Below are positions 7,505 to 14,333 of a DNA stretch of 21,602 bases, piece after piece. Each line of letters starts with the position of its first letter. The stretch's first letter is position 1. Source of the DNA: Pseudomonadota bacterium (GTDB taxonomy: Bacteria > SAR324 > XYD2-FULL-50-16 > JAHJRI01). A program made the translations under genes and the position numbers. The notes under the pieces are model-generated. The model was not told where the DNA came from. It saw only the letters and a list, made by a program, of their open reading frames with translations, and searched no databases. The stretch is taken from NCBI GenBank assembly GCA_022360105.1, contig JAKSDL010000402.1, forward strand, positions 1 through 21,602. Reading direction: 5' to 3'.

Positions 7505-9718
7505 TTATTCTGACGTAAACATTTCCGCTTTCATTTTGCAAGGCAGGGTAAAACTAAAGGTGGCACCACCTGATGGATTATTGAATGCAAATATTTCTCC
7601 CTTATGGGCGTTTATGATTTCCTTGCAAATGGAGAGACCAAGGCCGGTACCTCCTGCTCCTGTTTTGGTTTTGCTGCTTTGAGTAAATTTTTCGAAAATC
7701 GTTTCCAATTCTTCCTCAGGAATGCCGACGCCCTGATCACTGATCTCGACTTTGACATATGACTTTGCTCCAGGGTGCAGGTGTTCAATGGAAATGCCTA
7801 TCGATTTGTTATTTTCCGAGAATTTAATAGCATTTGCGATCAGATTTCTGGTGACTTGTCCGATTTTAAAATAATCGCACATCGCCTTTGCAGAGATCGC
7901 AGGACTAGATATTTTGACATTTAAGGACTTCTTCTCAATGGCGGGTTTTAATTCCTGGGTAGCTTCGTAAATGATACTGTGAAGGTCGTTAGCTTCAATA
8001 TTGTAAGCCATTTTACCCGATTCCATTTTGGATAGATCCAAAAGGTCATTCAACAGTACCATCAATCTTTCAGCAGCTTTCCGGCTTTGGTTAAAGTAAT
8101 GGAGGAGTTTGTCTTTGGGATTATCAATTTTTTCAACGCCATATTTGGAGTAGCTGAGAATCTGATGCATGGGATTTCTCAGTTCGTGCGAAATATTGGC
8201 CAGGAATTCATTTTTCATATTGTTGGCCTTTTCTGCTTCCTCTTTGGCCTTTTTATATGCTTCTGTCCGCTCTTCGACTTTTCTTTCCAACAGATCATGG
8301 GCTTTTTGCAGGTTTTCTTCAGCCCTTTTTTTCTGGGTGATGTCTTCAAAAACGCAGGCATATTTGCCGTGTCCCGGGGAGTAGACGGAAAACAATAAAT
8401 GTTTTCCCAAGGGGGCGTAATATGTTTCCTTGCGCACGGGAAGCCCGGTGTCTTCGATTTCAGCGTATGCATAAACAAATGGAGGGTTTTGTGTTTTCCA
8501 GATTTCTGAAGTCAGCTTTCCAACTATTTCCTCCTTTTTAATTTCAAAGATATTCTCAAATTGTTTGTTTACATTCAACACTCGAAAATCCGTCGATTTC
8601 TTCGATTCATTATGGATAATTTCATATTGGCAAATGCCTTCAATCATCGATTCATAAAGATAGCGATATTGTCTTTCGCTTTCTGATATTTTTTCCTGCA
8701 TTAAATATTCTTCCGATACATCGCGAAATACAAGAACAACGCCTGATAATTCCCTGCCAACATCGCGAATAGGAGAGGCGGAATCAGCAATATGATACTG
8801 TTTCCCATTTCGAGAGATAAGCTTGGTATGATTAGCCAACCCTACAATTTCACCCTTTTCTATGACCTGGGAAACCGGACTTGGAGCCGATTCACCAGTG
8901 ATTGCATTGACGATGCAAAAGACCTCTGAAAGCGGCCTTTGTTCTGCTTCGCCGGACGTCCAGCCTGTCAATCGCTGAGCAATTGGATTCATTCTGGTAA
9001 TTCTGGCATTGATATCTGTTGTAATTACGGCATCACCTATTGAGTCCAAAGTAGTTCGCAGATTTTCCTCTTTTTCAAGAAGTTTTGTGTTTTCGTTGGT
9101 CAGTCTTCTTTCATGTCTGTAAAACATGAATCCAACCATACAGCCAATAATCAGGACAACGATCACCAATCCCCATTGAATGATTTCATAGCGAACCAAT
9201 TGAATTTTCAAGATATTTTGCAGCGTCGTTTCCACATTGTCGGCACGCAACAGAAACTCATTGAAGGTACGATCAAACTGCTGGTCAATATCTGATCCGA
9301 TTCCCGATTGGGTTCTCAATGCCCATCTTTCTTCGGCAATGGACTGAAAAGCCTGCAATCCTTCCAGGGTTTTTTCAATTTCTTTTCTGAGGAGTGGATT
9401 TTCAAGGGGCACAAAGACACCTTCCATATTTTCCCCTCCCTCCAACATAGCCCTTGCGTACCACTTGGACTCTTCCAAATGTTGCCACACCACTTCAATA
9501 TCCATGTAACGATCGCCACTGATTATTTCTTCAAACCACAAGTGTGTAATGGCTGCTTCCAGTTTTATTTCCATCGCTGCGTCTATTAATGGTGTATAAC
9601 GGACGGCGATCTTACGACCAATATAAAACGAATAGATCATAGCTGCAGCAATCGCCAAAGTAACGCTCAAAATAAACACAACCAGAAGGAATGATTTTCG
9701 ATTCCTGATAATCGGCAT
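7505..9718 (-). CDS. Membrane-bound sensor histidine kinase with two PAS domains
   Basis: 737 residues; autophosphorylating sensor of a two-component system in the inner membrane. Layout: TM1 about 9-31, periplasmic helical region about 32-178 (with a HLWFEE patch at 59-64), TM2 about 182-200, PAS 1 about 217-336, PAS 2 about 345-463, coiled coil about 463-500, HisKA with phospho-acceptor H511 in SHELRNP, then the ATPase domain with N-box NLIANAIKF (625-633), G1 DQGVGIP (661-667), F-box FEKFTQ (675-680) and G2 GGTGLGLSI (689-697). All catalytic motifs are intact. There is no receiver domain and no response regulator gene nearby, so it is an orphan here. The start is supported by AAGGG six bases upstream. 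The periplasmic signal is unknown. Confidence 0.93.
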   Translation of the reverse strand: MPIIRNRKSFLLVVFILSVTLAIAAAMIYSFYIGRKIAVRYTPLIDAAMEIKLEAAITHLWFEEIISGDRYMDIEVVWQHLEESKWYARAMLEGGENMEGVFVPLENPLLRKEIEKTLEGLQAFQSIAEERWALRTQSGIGSDIDQQFDRTFNEFLLRADNVETTLQNILKIQLVRYEIIQWGLVIVVLIIGCMVGFMFYRHERRLTNENTKLLEKEENLRTTLDSIGDAVITTDINARITRMNPIAQRLTGWTSGEAEQRPLSEVFCIVNAITGESAPSPVSQVIEKGEIVGLANHTKLISRNGKQYHIADSASPIRDVGRELSGVVLVFRDVSEEYLMQEKISESERQYRYLYESMIEGICQYEIIHNESKKSTDFRVLNVNKQFENIFEIKKEEIVGKLTSEIWKTQNPPFVYAYAEIEDTGLPVRKETYYAPLGKHLLFSVYSPGHGKYACVFEDITQKKRAEENLQKAHDLLERKVEERTEAYKKAKEEAEKANNMKNEFLANISHELRNPMHQILSYSKYGVEKIDNPKDKLLHYFNQSRKAAERLMVLLNDLLDLSKMESGKMAYNIEANDLHSIIYEATQELKPAIEKKSLNVKISSPAISAKAMCDYFKIGQVTRNLIANAIKFSENNKSIGISIEHLHPGAKSYVKVEISDQGVGIPEEELETIFEKFTQSSKTKTGAGGTGLGLSICKEIINAHKGEIFAFNNPSGGATFSFTLPCKMKAEMFTSE

Positions 9719-10179
9719 TTCAACCCTTGTTTTTAATTTGGTTTACTTCACGGAAGTAGATAACCTATTGATCAATTAAGAAAATTTGTAGCTGGGTAAG
9801 AGAGCTTGTTCAGGTTTTTTAGCCTTGCCCTAAGTCATGGGACGACGTTATTTAGACTATTCCGTGGTGGATATCTGTAGGTGGAAAAATAGCATATTGC
9901 GTCAGGATTTACAATTTTCCCGGCTAGACAATAATTTTCTTTTTACGATTAATCAAGCTTGGTGAGTATATATAGATCTTGGGGTTTGGTTTAGCCTTGT
10001 ATGTCCGGCTAATACAGGCTATTGTCCAGGATTTGAACGCGTTATCAGTTATTGTTATCGCTTATCAGTATTTTCCTTTCCCAACCATCTTGTCGAATCC
10101 TGTGCGGCTGTGATATCAATACGCCTGGTTTGAACGATGCTTACACCCGTATTGAAATCAAATGTAACGGAATAAGCCA
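9719..10179. other. Intergenic region between the histidine kinase and the YciI-like gene
   Basis: No coding region is supported. It contains three dyads. TACTTC/GAAGTA lies at 9744-9758, close to the kinase start. A bulged stem TAGCCTTGTAT/ATACAGGCTA lies at 9992-10021. A 12-base inverted repeat at 10112-10159 is listed separately. These could be operators or transcript hairpins. Confidence 0.45.
10112..10159. promoter_or_regulatory. Inverted repeat upstream of the YciI-like gene, possible operator or leader hairpin
   Basis: GATATCAATACG (10112-10123) and CGTATTGAAATC (10148-10159) are complementary in 11 of 12 positions with 24 bases between them, ending 20 bp before the ATG at 10180. Position suggests regulation of the small gene pair downstream; no protein can be assigned to it. 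Confidence 0.35.
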
Positions 10180-10476
10180 ATGAAAATGATTGCTATCGAA
10201 AAGGAAGTTGAGGGTAAAAAGGCCAAAGATTTCGAACCGTTTTTAGAAGATGAAGCAAAGAAAGTCTGGGAGCTTCACCAGAGGAATGACATTCGGGAGA
10301 TTTACTTCAGGGGAGATCAAAAAGCTGCTGTTCTGATTCTTGAATGTGAGTCTGTGGAAAAAGCGGAAGAGATTCTATCCCAGCTCCCGCTGGTCCGGGA
10401 AAAGCTTATCTATTTTGAAATCATTCCCTTGGTTCCATACCCCGGATTTGAAAGGCTGTTTCGAACGGAAACCTGA
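10180..10476 (+). CDS. Small YciI/muconolactone-isomerase-like protein
   Basis: A 98-residue protein with the pattern of the dimeric alpha-beta barrel superfamily: a first strand KMIAIEKEVEG, a helix rich in E and K (20-35), then strands REIYFRG, AAVLILEC and KLIYFEIIPL separated by a helix EKAEEILSQL. The closing IIPLVPYPGFERLF resembles muconolactone-isomerase/YciI-like proteins. No catalytic residue set is certain, so enzyme activity is not claimed. The start has GGAA about eight bases upstream. It ends 9 bp before the truncated NUDIX gene, so the two probably share a transcript. Confidence 0.75.
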   Translation: MKMIAIEKEVEGKKAKDFEPFLEDEAKKVWELHQRNDIREIYFRGDQKAAVLILECESVEKAEEILSQLPLVREKLIYFEIIPLVPYPGFERLFRTET

Positions 10477-10485
10477 CATCACGAC

Positions 10486-10815
10486 ATGAATAGTACGAAT
10501 GCACCTGGCAAAGATGAAGCACAAACCCCTGAACACAGGACTATTGTGGTTGGTTTGGTTTGGAATCGGCGGAATGAACTCCTTTTCTGTAAAATGCCGA
10601 ACAATAGAGGTGTATTTCCTGACCAATGGGGGCTACCCGGTGGCGGTATCGAGTCCAATGAGAAGATGACAGATGCCCTTATAAGGGAATTAAGAGAAGA
10701 GTTGGGAATAGCGATCAAGGATATCAAACCAGCAAAACCTATCTTGCTCTATCGATCTCTGAAGTCCTTTGATAAAATAAACTGTCTGTCAGGTATCAAT
10801 AAATTTCTAGCATGA
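10486..10815 (+). pseudogene. NUDIX hydrolase, NudI-like, C-terminally truncated
   Basis: The N-terminal 97 residues look like a nucleoside-triphosphate pyrophosphatase of the NUDIX family, with RTIVVGLVW, FCKMPNNRGVFPDQWGLPGGG, and a complete Nudix box at residues 53-75 (G53, E59, R67, E68, E71, E72, G74). In E. coli NudI, as I recall it, about 45 more residues follow the strand that ends near LLYRSLKS. Here the similarity fades at about residue 97 and the frame stops at 109. A cluster of REP-like palindromes begins 25 bp later. None of the other frames downstream restores the missing end. It is therefore probably a remnant, although the metal-binding box itself is intact. There is no clear ribosome site before the ATG. 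Confidence 0.7.
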
Positions 10816-10839
10816 GACTGTCAATGATTGTTGGTTAAA

Positions 10840-11028
10840 CCCCGCAGGGGTGGCACAGGAGTAGCCAGCGGTTTTAACCGCTGGTATTTGTCTCCCGAAA
10901 TCAAATGAGTCCCGTAGGGACGACACTGTTTTTGTAAGATCTTATGTCGCCCTTACAGGGCTGAAAATCCTGGTGTGTTTGAACCAGCGGTTGAAACCGC
11001 TGGCTACTATATGACGCTCCTACGGAGC
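10840..11028. repeat. Cluster of REP-like palindromic repeats
   Basis: Six short perfect palindromes lie in 190 bp: CCCC/GGGG (10840-10850), CCAGCGGTT/AACCGCTGG (10865-10884), GTCCC/GGGAC (10909-10921), GCCCT/AGGGC (10949-10961), CCAGCGGTT/AACCGCTGG again (10984-11003) and GCTCC/GGAGC (11016-11028). The outer pairs are in opposite orientation: GTAGCCAGCGGTT appears on the plus strand near 10861 and on the minus strand near 11008. The small 4- or 5-bp hairpins share the plan RGYYCC-n3-GGRRC followed by GNCAYA. This is the form of dispersed extragenic palindromes. A further copy is at 21385-21402. Confidence 0.8.
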
Positions 11029-11122
11029 TTTCTACAATATTAAGAGTATTTAAGTATAAATTGTCCCCGACTGAACCTCCTCTAAAAGGGGATGTCAACG
11101 ATTGATTATCAGAAAGACCACT

Positions 11123-12433
11123 ATGCAAGCCACAAATTCAATGCAGAAAGGAGCTTTATTCCCTTTGCTGGCAGTTAACTTCATTGGTACCTTGGGTTAC
11201 AGCCTGGTTGTGCCTTTTTTGGTCTATATTGTAGCGCGTTTTGGGGGCAATGAAGTCATTTATGGGATTCTGGGAGCGACCTACTCGTTTTTCCAGCTTT
11301 TTGGTGCACCGATTTTAGGGAAATACTCCGATATTTACGGACGCCGTAAGGTTTTGTTTATCAGTCAGCTGGGAACCTTATTGAGCTGGGTACTCTTTTT
11401 TGTAACCCTTTTGATCCCCGTGTCAACCCTGATGAAAGTCGATTCTGAATGGGGCGGAAGTTTTCTGCTGACGGTTCCCCTGCTTTTGTTGTTCGTGGCC
11501 AGGGGGCTGGATGGCTTGACCGGTGGGAACATTTCCGTGGCTACTGCATACGTTGTCGATATCTCCAGTGAAAAGGAACGGGATAAAAACATGGGACGGA
11601 TGGCTCTCTCAACCAACCTTGGTTTTATTCTCGGGCCCTTAATCGCGGGATTGTTGGGAGCAACGATTCTGGCTGAAAAACTGCCGGTCATAGTTGCCAT
11701 AGTCATATCTTTTGTGGGTTTGCTGGCTATTGTTTTCTACCTGCCCGAATTGACTCCGACAAAACTGAACGGACCGCCCTGCGGATCACCTACTCGAAGA
11801 GTATTGGGAGCTGAGCCCAAAGACTGTTTTGACAAACGGACCAATCAAAACAGTTTGCCGGGATTGGCGAAAATTCAGGGTATTCCATTGATGTTTGGAC
11901 TCTATTTCCTGATTTTTCTGGCATTCAATACGTTTTACGCAACATTTCCGATCCATGCCTTAAAAGCCCTGGAGTGGAAAACGGAACAGCTGGGCGTTTT
12001 TTTCGCAGTATTAAGCGGCACGATGGTTGTCGTTCAAGGCCCTGTGCTTGGTTATCTTAATTCTCACTTTAGTCGTCGAACGCTGTTTACAGCCGGCAGT
12101 ATCTTGATGTTTGCCAGTTTTTATTGTTTCAGTGTTGTTAACATTGTTGCAGCGTATTCAGGAGCTGTGCTGTTTGCACTTGGAAACGGTATCATGTGGC
12201 CTTCTTTTATGGCTTTGTTGGCTGGAATAGGACCAGCAGATACCAAAGGATATATACAAGGTGTCGCGGCTGGTATTGGAAGCTTTGCCAGTATTTTGGG
12301 TCTCATTATCGGCGGACTTGTATATGCCAGATGGCAGGGGACAGTTTTTATCGCGGGAGGAATCATTTTTCTGATCTGTTTTTTAACGGCTTTTTTCATT
12401 CATGAAACCGAAAACAATTCTCAGGAAAAATAG
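11123..12433 (+). CDS. MFS transporter (TetA/multidrug-exporter-like) with a palindrome-rich insertion in the central loop
   Basis: Inner-membrane secondary transporter of 436 residues with about twelve hydrophobic segments. The MFS loop 2-3 motif is visible as GKYSDIYGRRKVL, and motif-C-like glycine-rich segments (LGFILGPLIAGLLG) follow, which favours proton-driven efflux; the substrate is unknown. The ATG at 11123 is preferred to the in-frame TTG at 11102; the ribosome site (AGAAAGA) is weak. Residues about 215-244, between the sixth and seventh membrane segments, are Cys/Pro/Arg-rich (NGPPCGSPTRRVLG) and are encoded by a run of DNA palindromes. They look inserted in frame without breaking the protein. 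The gene stands alone between the repeat cluster and the DUF1801 gene. Confidence 0.88.
   Translation: MQATNSMQKGALFPLLAVNFIGTLGYSLVVPFLVYIVARFGGNEVIYGILGATYSFFQLFGAPILGKYSDIYGRRKVLFISQLGTLLSWVLFFVTLLIPVSTLMKVDSEWGGSFLLTVPLLLLFVARGLDGLTGGNISVATAYVVDISSEKERDKNMGRMALSTNLGFILGPLIAGLLGATILAEKLPVIVAIVISFVGLLAIVFYLPELTPTKLNGPPCGSPTRRVLGAEPKDCFDKRTNQNSLPGLAKIQGIPLMFGLYFLIFLAFNTFYATFPIHALKALEWKTEQLGVFFAVLSGTMVVVQGPVLGYLNSHFSRRTLFTAGSILMFASFYCFSVVNIVAAYSGAVLFALGNGIMWPSFMALLAGIGPADTKGYIQGVAAGIGSFASILGLIIGGLVYARWQGTVFIAGGIIFLICFLTAFFIHETENNSQEK
11765..11856. repeat. Palindrome-rich element inside the MFS gene
   Basis: Four hairpins follow one another in frame: CCGC/GCGG (11774-11784), TACTC/GAGTA (11791-11803), TTGGG/CCCAA (11804-11820) and the perfect 10-bp pair ACTGTTTTGA/TCAAAACAGT (11823-11832 with 11845-11854). 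The ends are inversely related (AAACTG near 11762, CAGTTT at 11851) and ACGGACC occurs twice. Such density is unusual within coding DNA and resembles a small mobile palindromic unit; exact borders are uncertain. Confidence 0.55.
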
Positions 12434-12516
12434 AGGGATATAGCCAGGTCGAAAAAACCAAGACTCTATCCCGATGCTTAATCCATTAAAGAAAAACAAA
12501 TCCAAAACAATGAACC

Positions 12517-12936
12517 ATGGCTGACATTAAAACCAGAGCAAATCAAAAGAGCGTTCAAACCTTTTTGGAAAGTGTAGAAAACGAGAAACGCAGGGATGAT
12601 GCCTTTAGATTACTGGAGCTTTTTAAAAGAGTTACAAAAAGAAAACCGGTGATGTGGGGAGATTCCATTGTGGGATTTGGCAGCTACGAATATACCAATA
12701 CCAAAGGAACCTATTCCTGGTTGATGACGGGATTCTCACCCCGAAAACAAAATTCGACCATTTATGTTATGCAGGGATTTGATAACTTCGCTGAAGATCT
12801 GAAACTACTTGGCAAGGTCAAAACCGCCAAATCATGCCTCTACATAACCAGTCTTGCCAAGATCGACTTCGGGCAATTGGAGAAGTTCATGGTCAAAGTG
12901 GTAGCCGATATGGAGCAGAAGTATCCCTGTCTCTAG
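12517..12936 (+). CDS. DUF1801 (YdhG-like) domain protein
   Basis: 139 residues matching the DUF1801 layout: a helical start (TFLESVENEKRRDDAFRLLELFKR), the KPVMWGDSIVGFGSYEY strand-turn region, then GTYSWLMTGFSPRKQNSTIYVM, a helical region GFDNFAEDLKLLGK, and KSCLYITSLAKIDF before the final helix. The family has a frataxin-like fold and some members are discussed as iron-binding, but a function for this one is not claimed. The length is typical. No signal peptide. It follows the MFS gene by 83 bp on the same strand; no terminator is evident between them. Confidence 0.85.
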   Translation: MADIKTRANQKSVQTFLESVENEKRRDDAFRLLELFKRVTKRKPVMWGDSIVGFGSYEYTNTKGTYSWLMTGFSPRKQNSTIYVMQGFDNFAEDLKLLGKVKTAKSCLYITSLAKIDFGQLEKFMVKVVADMEQKYPCL

Positions 12937-13288
12937 AGCATTTTGACAATGTTTTTTTTACTCCTGCATTGTTTTTTGCTCATTGTTTATGCCTTTGAAG
13001 CAAACCTGCCAGTCGTTGTATTTTCGGTGCCACCGGGGGACAACCATTAAATCTTCAGTGATCAGTTAAATCTATCGCTGGATTCCGGGTAAAAATGCCT
13101 GGTGATTAGATTCAGAGTCGATTTATCGCTGTTCAGAGTTTGACTGAATAGTATAAGTTTGGCTTTGCGATTGTAAATTATCTGCGAATCTAATCAGAAC
13201 AAAGCAAACGCAACAAAGCTGCTCCAAAAAACTAAGCTAGGTAAGTTCAACAATTGTTTTTAAATAAAGCGAAACAAAGGATTTGTTT
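12937..13288. other. Intergenic region before the NMO-family gene
   Basis: No coding region is supported. A run of eight T at 12952-12959 follows the DUF1801 gene but lacks a preceding GC stem. A perfect 11-bp inverted repeat (13103-13113 with 13186-13196) brackets 72 bp of otherwise plain sequence. The final part contains the AAAGGA ribosome site of the next gene. Confidence 0.45.
13103..13196. repeat. 94-bp unit bounded by a perfect 11-bp inverted repeat
   Basis: TGATTAGATTC (13103-13113) pairs exactly with GAATCTAATCA (13186-13196). No flanking target duplication is evident. It could be the ends of a very small MITE-like element or a structured leader. Confidence 0.3.
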
Positions 13289-14287
13289 ATGAAAACCAGA
13301 ATAACGGAACTTTTTGGTATCAAATATCCCATTCAATGCGGGGGAATGCTATGGATAGCGACTCCTGAATTAGCGGCTGCGATCAGCAATACAGGGGCTA
13401 TGGGAAACCTCACCTCCGGAAACTATAATTCCGGAGATGAATTGAGAGCTGCCATCGACCGGACCAATTCTTTAACATCGAATCCGTTTATTGTGAATAT
13501 CACAACCATGCCCTCCATTCGGCTTTCCGTTGAGTTGCTGAGAGAGTTTTTTGAAATCTGTTGTGAAAAAAAAGTTGCCGCCATTGAAATCGCAGGGGCA
13601 CCAGTGGATACCTTTCTGGGAAAAGATCTGATCCCAAAAGCCAAAGAAGCCGGCGTCAAGGTGTTGCATAAAGTCGGAACAGTCAAGCACGCTATCCATG
13701 CCCAAAAGGTCGGATATGATGCGGTGACGATTGCCGGGTTTGAAGAAGGTGGATTCCCTCACAAAGACAATGTGTCAACCCTGGTCCTGGTTCCCAGGGT
13801 AGTAGAATCGGTAGATATTCCAGTGCTGGCTGCCGGTGGTATGGCGGATGGAAAAAGTCTTGCTGCGGCTCTTTCGTTGGGAGCAGATGGAGTCATGATG
13901 GCTACCCGTTTTCTGGCCACAGAGGAAAGTGGTGTCCATCAGAATATTTATCAGACCCTATTGGATAAAAACGAGAATGATACCTCTCTCAATCTCCAAA
14001 GCTTGCTCGGAGATTTTGGCTTGCAAGTCAGGGCTCTAAGGAATGACATTATTCGTCAGGTGGAAGAAATTGAAGAGCAAGGCGGGAAGCTGGAAGAGCT
14101 GTTTCCCCTGATTTCAGGTCAACGAGCCAAAAAAGTGTGGAAGGAAGGCAACGCCGAGGAAGCCATGCTCACCATCGGTCAGTCTGTGGGCAGGATCAGT
14201 GATATCCCTTCGGTCAACACCCTTGTTCCGAGGATAATCGAAGAAGCAAAAGCCACTCTGTCCGACAGCTTAAATCAATTGAGCTGA
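13289..14287 (+). CDS. NMO/FabK-family FMN-dependent oxidoreductase
   Basis: 332 residues forming a TIM-barrel flavoprotein of the nitronate monooxygenase/2-nitropropane dioxygenase family. Motifs: PIQCGGM (14-20), GFEEGGFPH (150-158), AAGGMADG (181-188, phosphate binding) and GADGVMMATRF (198-208). The family includes nitronate monooxygenases, NADH:quinone reductases and FabK enoyl reductases. Here the position that often reads GGH is GGF, with a histidine two residues later, so nitronate oxidation should not be assumed. The ATG at 13289 has AAAGGA eight bases upstream; a TTG six bases earlier is less likely. It is convergent with the aldehyde dehydrogenase, sharing a terminator hairpin. A link with the catabolic genes to the right is possible but not shown. 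Confidence 0.85.
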   Translation: MKTRITELFGIKYPIQCGGMLWIATPELAAAISNTGAMGNLTSGNYNSGDELRAAIDRTNSLTSNPFIVNITTMPSIRLSVELLREFFEICCEKKVAAIEIAGAPVDTFLGKDLIPKAKEAGVKVLHKVGTVKHAIHAQKVGYDAVTIAGFEEGGFPHKDNVSTLVLVPRVVESVDIPVLAAGGMADGKSLAAALSLGADGVMMATRFLATEESGVHQNIYQTLLDKNENDTSLNLQSLLGDFGLQVRALRNDIIRQVEEIEEQGGKLEELFPLISGQRAKKVWKEGNAEEAMLTIGQSVGRISDIPSVNTLVPRIIEEAKATLSDSLNQLS

Positions 14288-14301
14288 TGGTCCGTTATCC
14301 C

Positions 14302-14322
14302 GAGGCGTCTATTCGACGCCTC
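14302..14322. terminator. Shared terminator hairpin between convergent genes
   Basis: GAGGCGTC (14302-14309) and GACGCCTC (14315-14322) form a perfect 8-bp stem with a 5-base loop. It lies between two converging stop codons, 14 bp after the NMO-family gene and 11 bp from the dehydrogenase stop. A T-rich stretch (ATTATTGTGTT) follows on the plus strand. The minus-strand side lacks a T run, so it works best for the plus-strand gene. Confidence 0.7.
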
Positions 14323-14333
14323 ATTATTGTGTT

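Noticed and set aside
8087..8398. Phe-rich open frame opposite the histidine kinase
   Set aside because: It is the antisense reading of the Lys/Glu-rich coiled coil and HisKA region; composition explains it.
12937..12975. Intrinsic terminator after the DUF1801 gene
   Set aside because: There is a run of eight T but no convincing GC-rich stem immediately before it.
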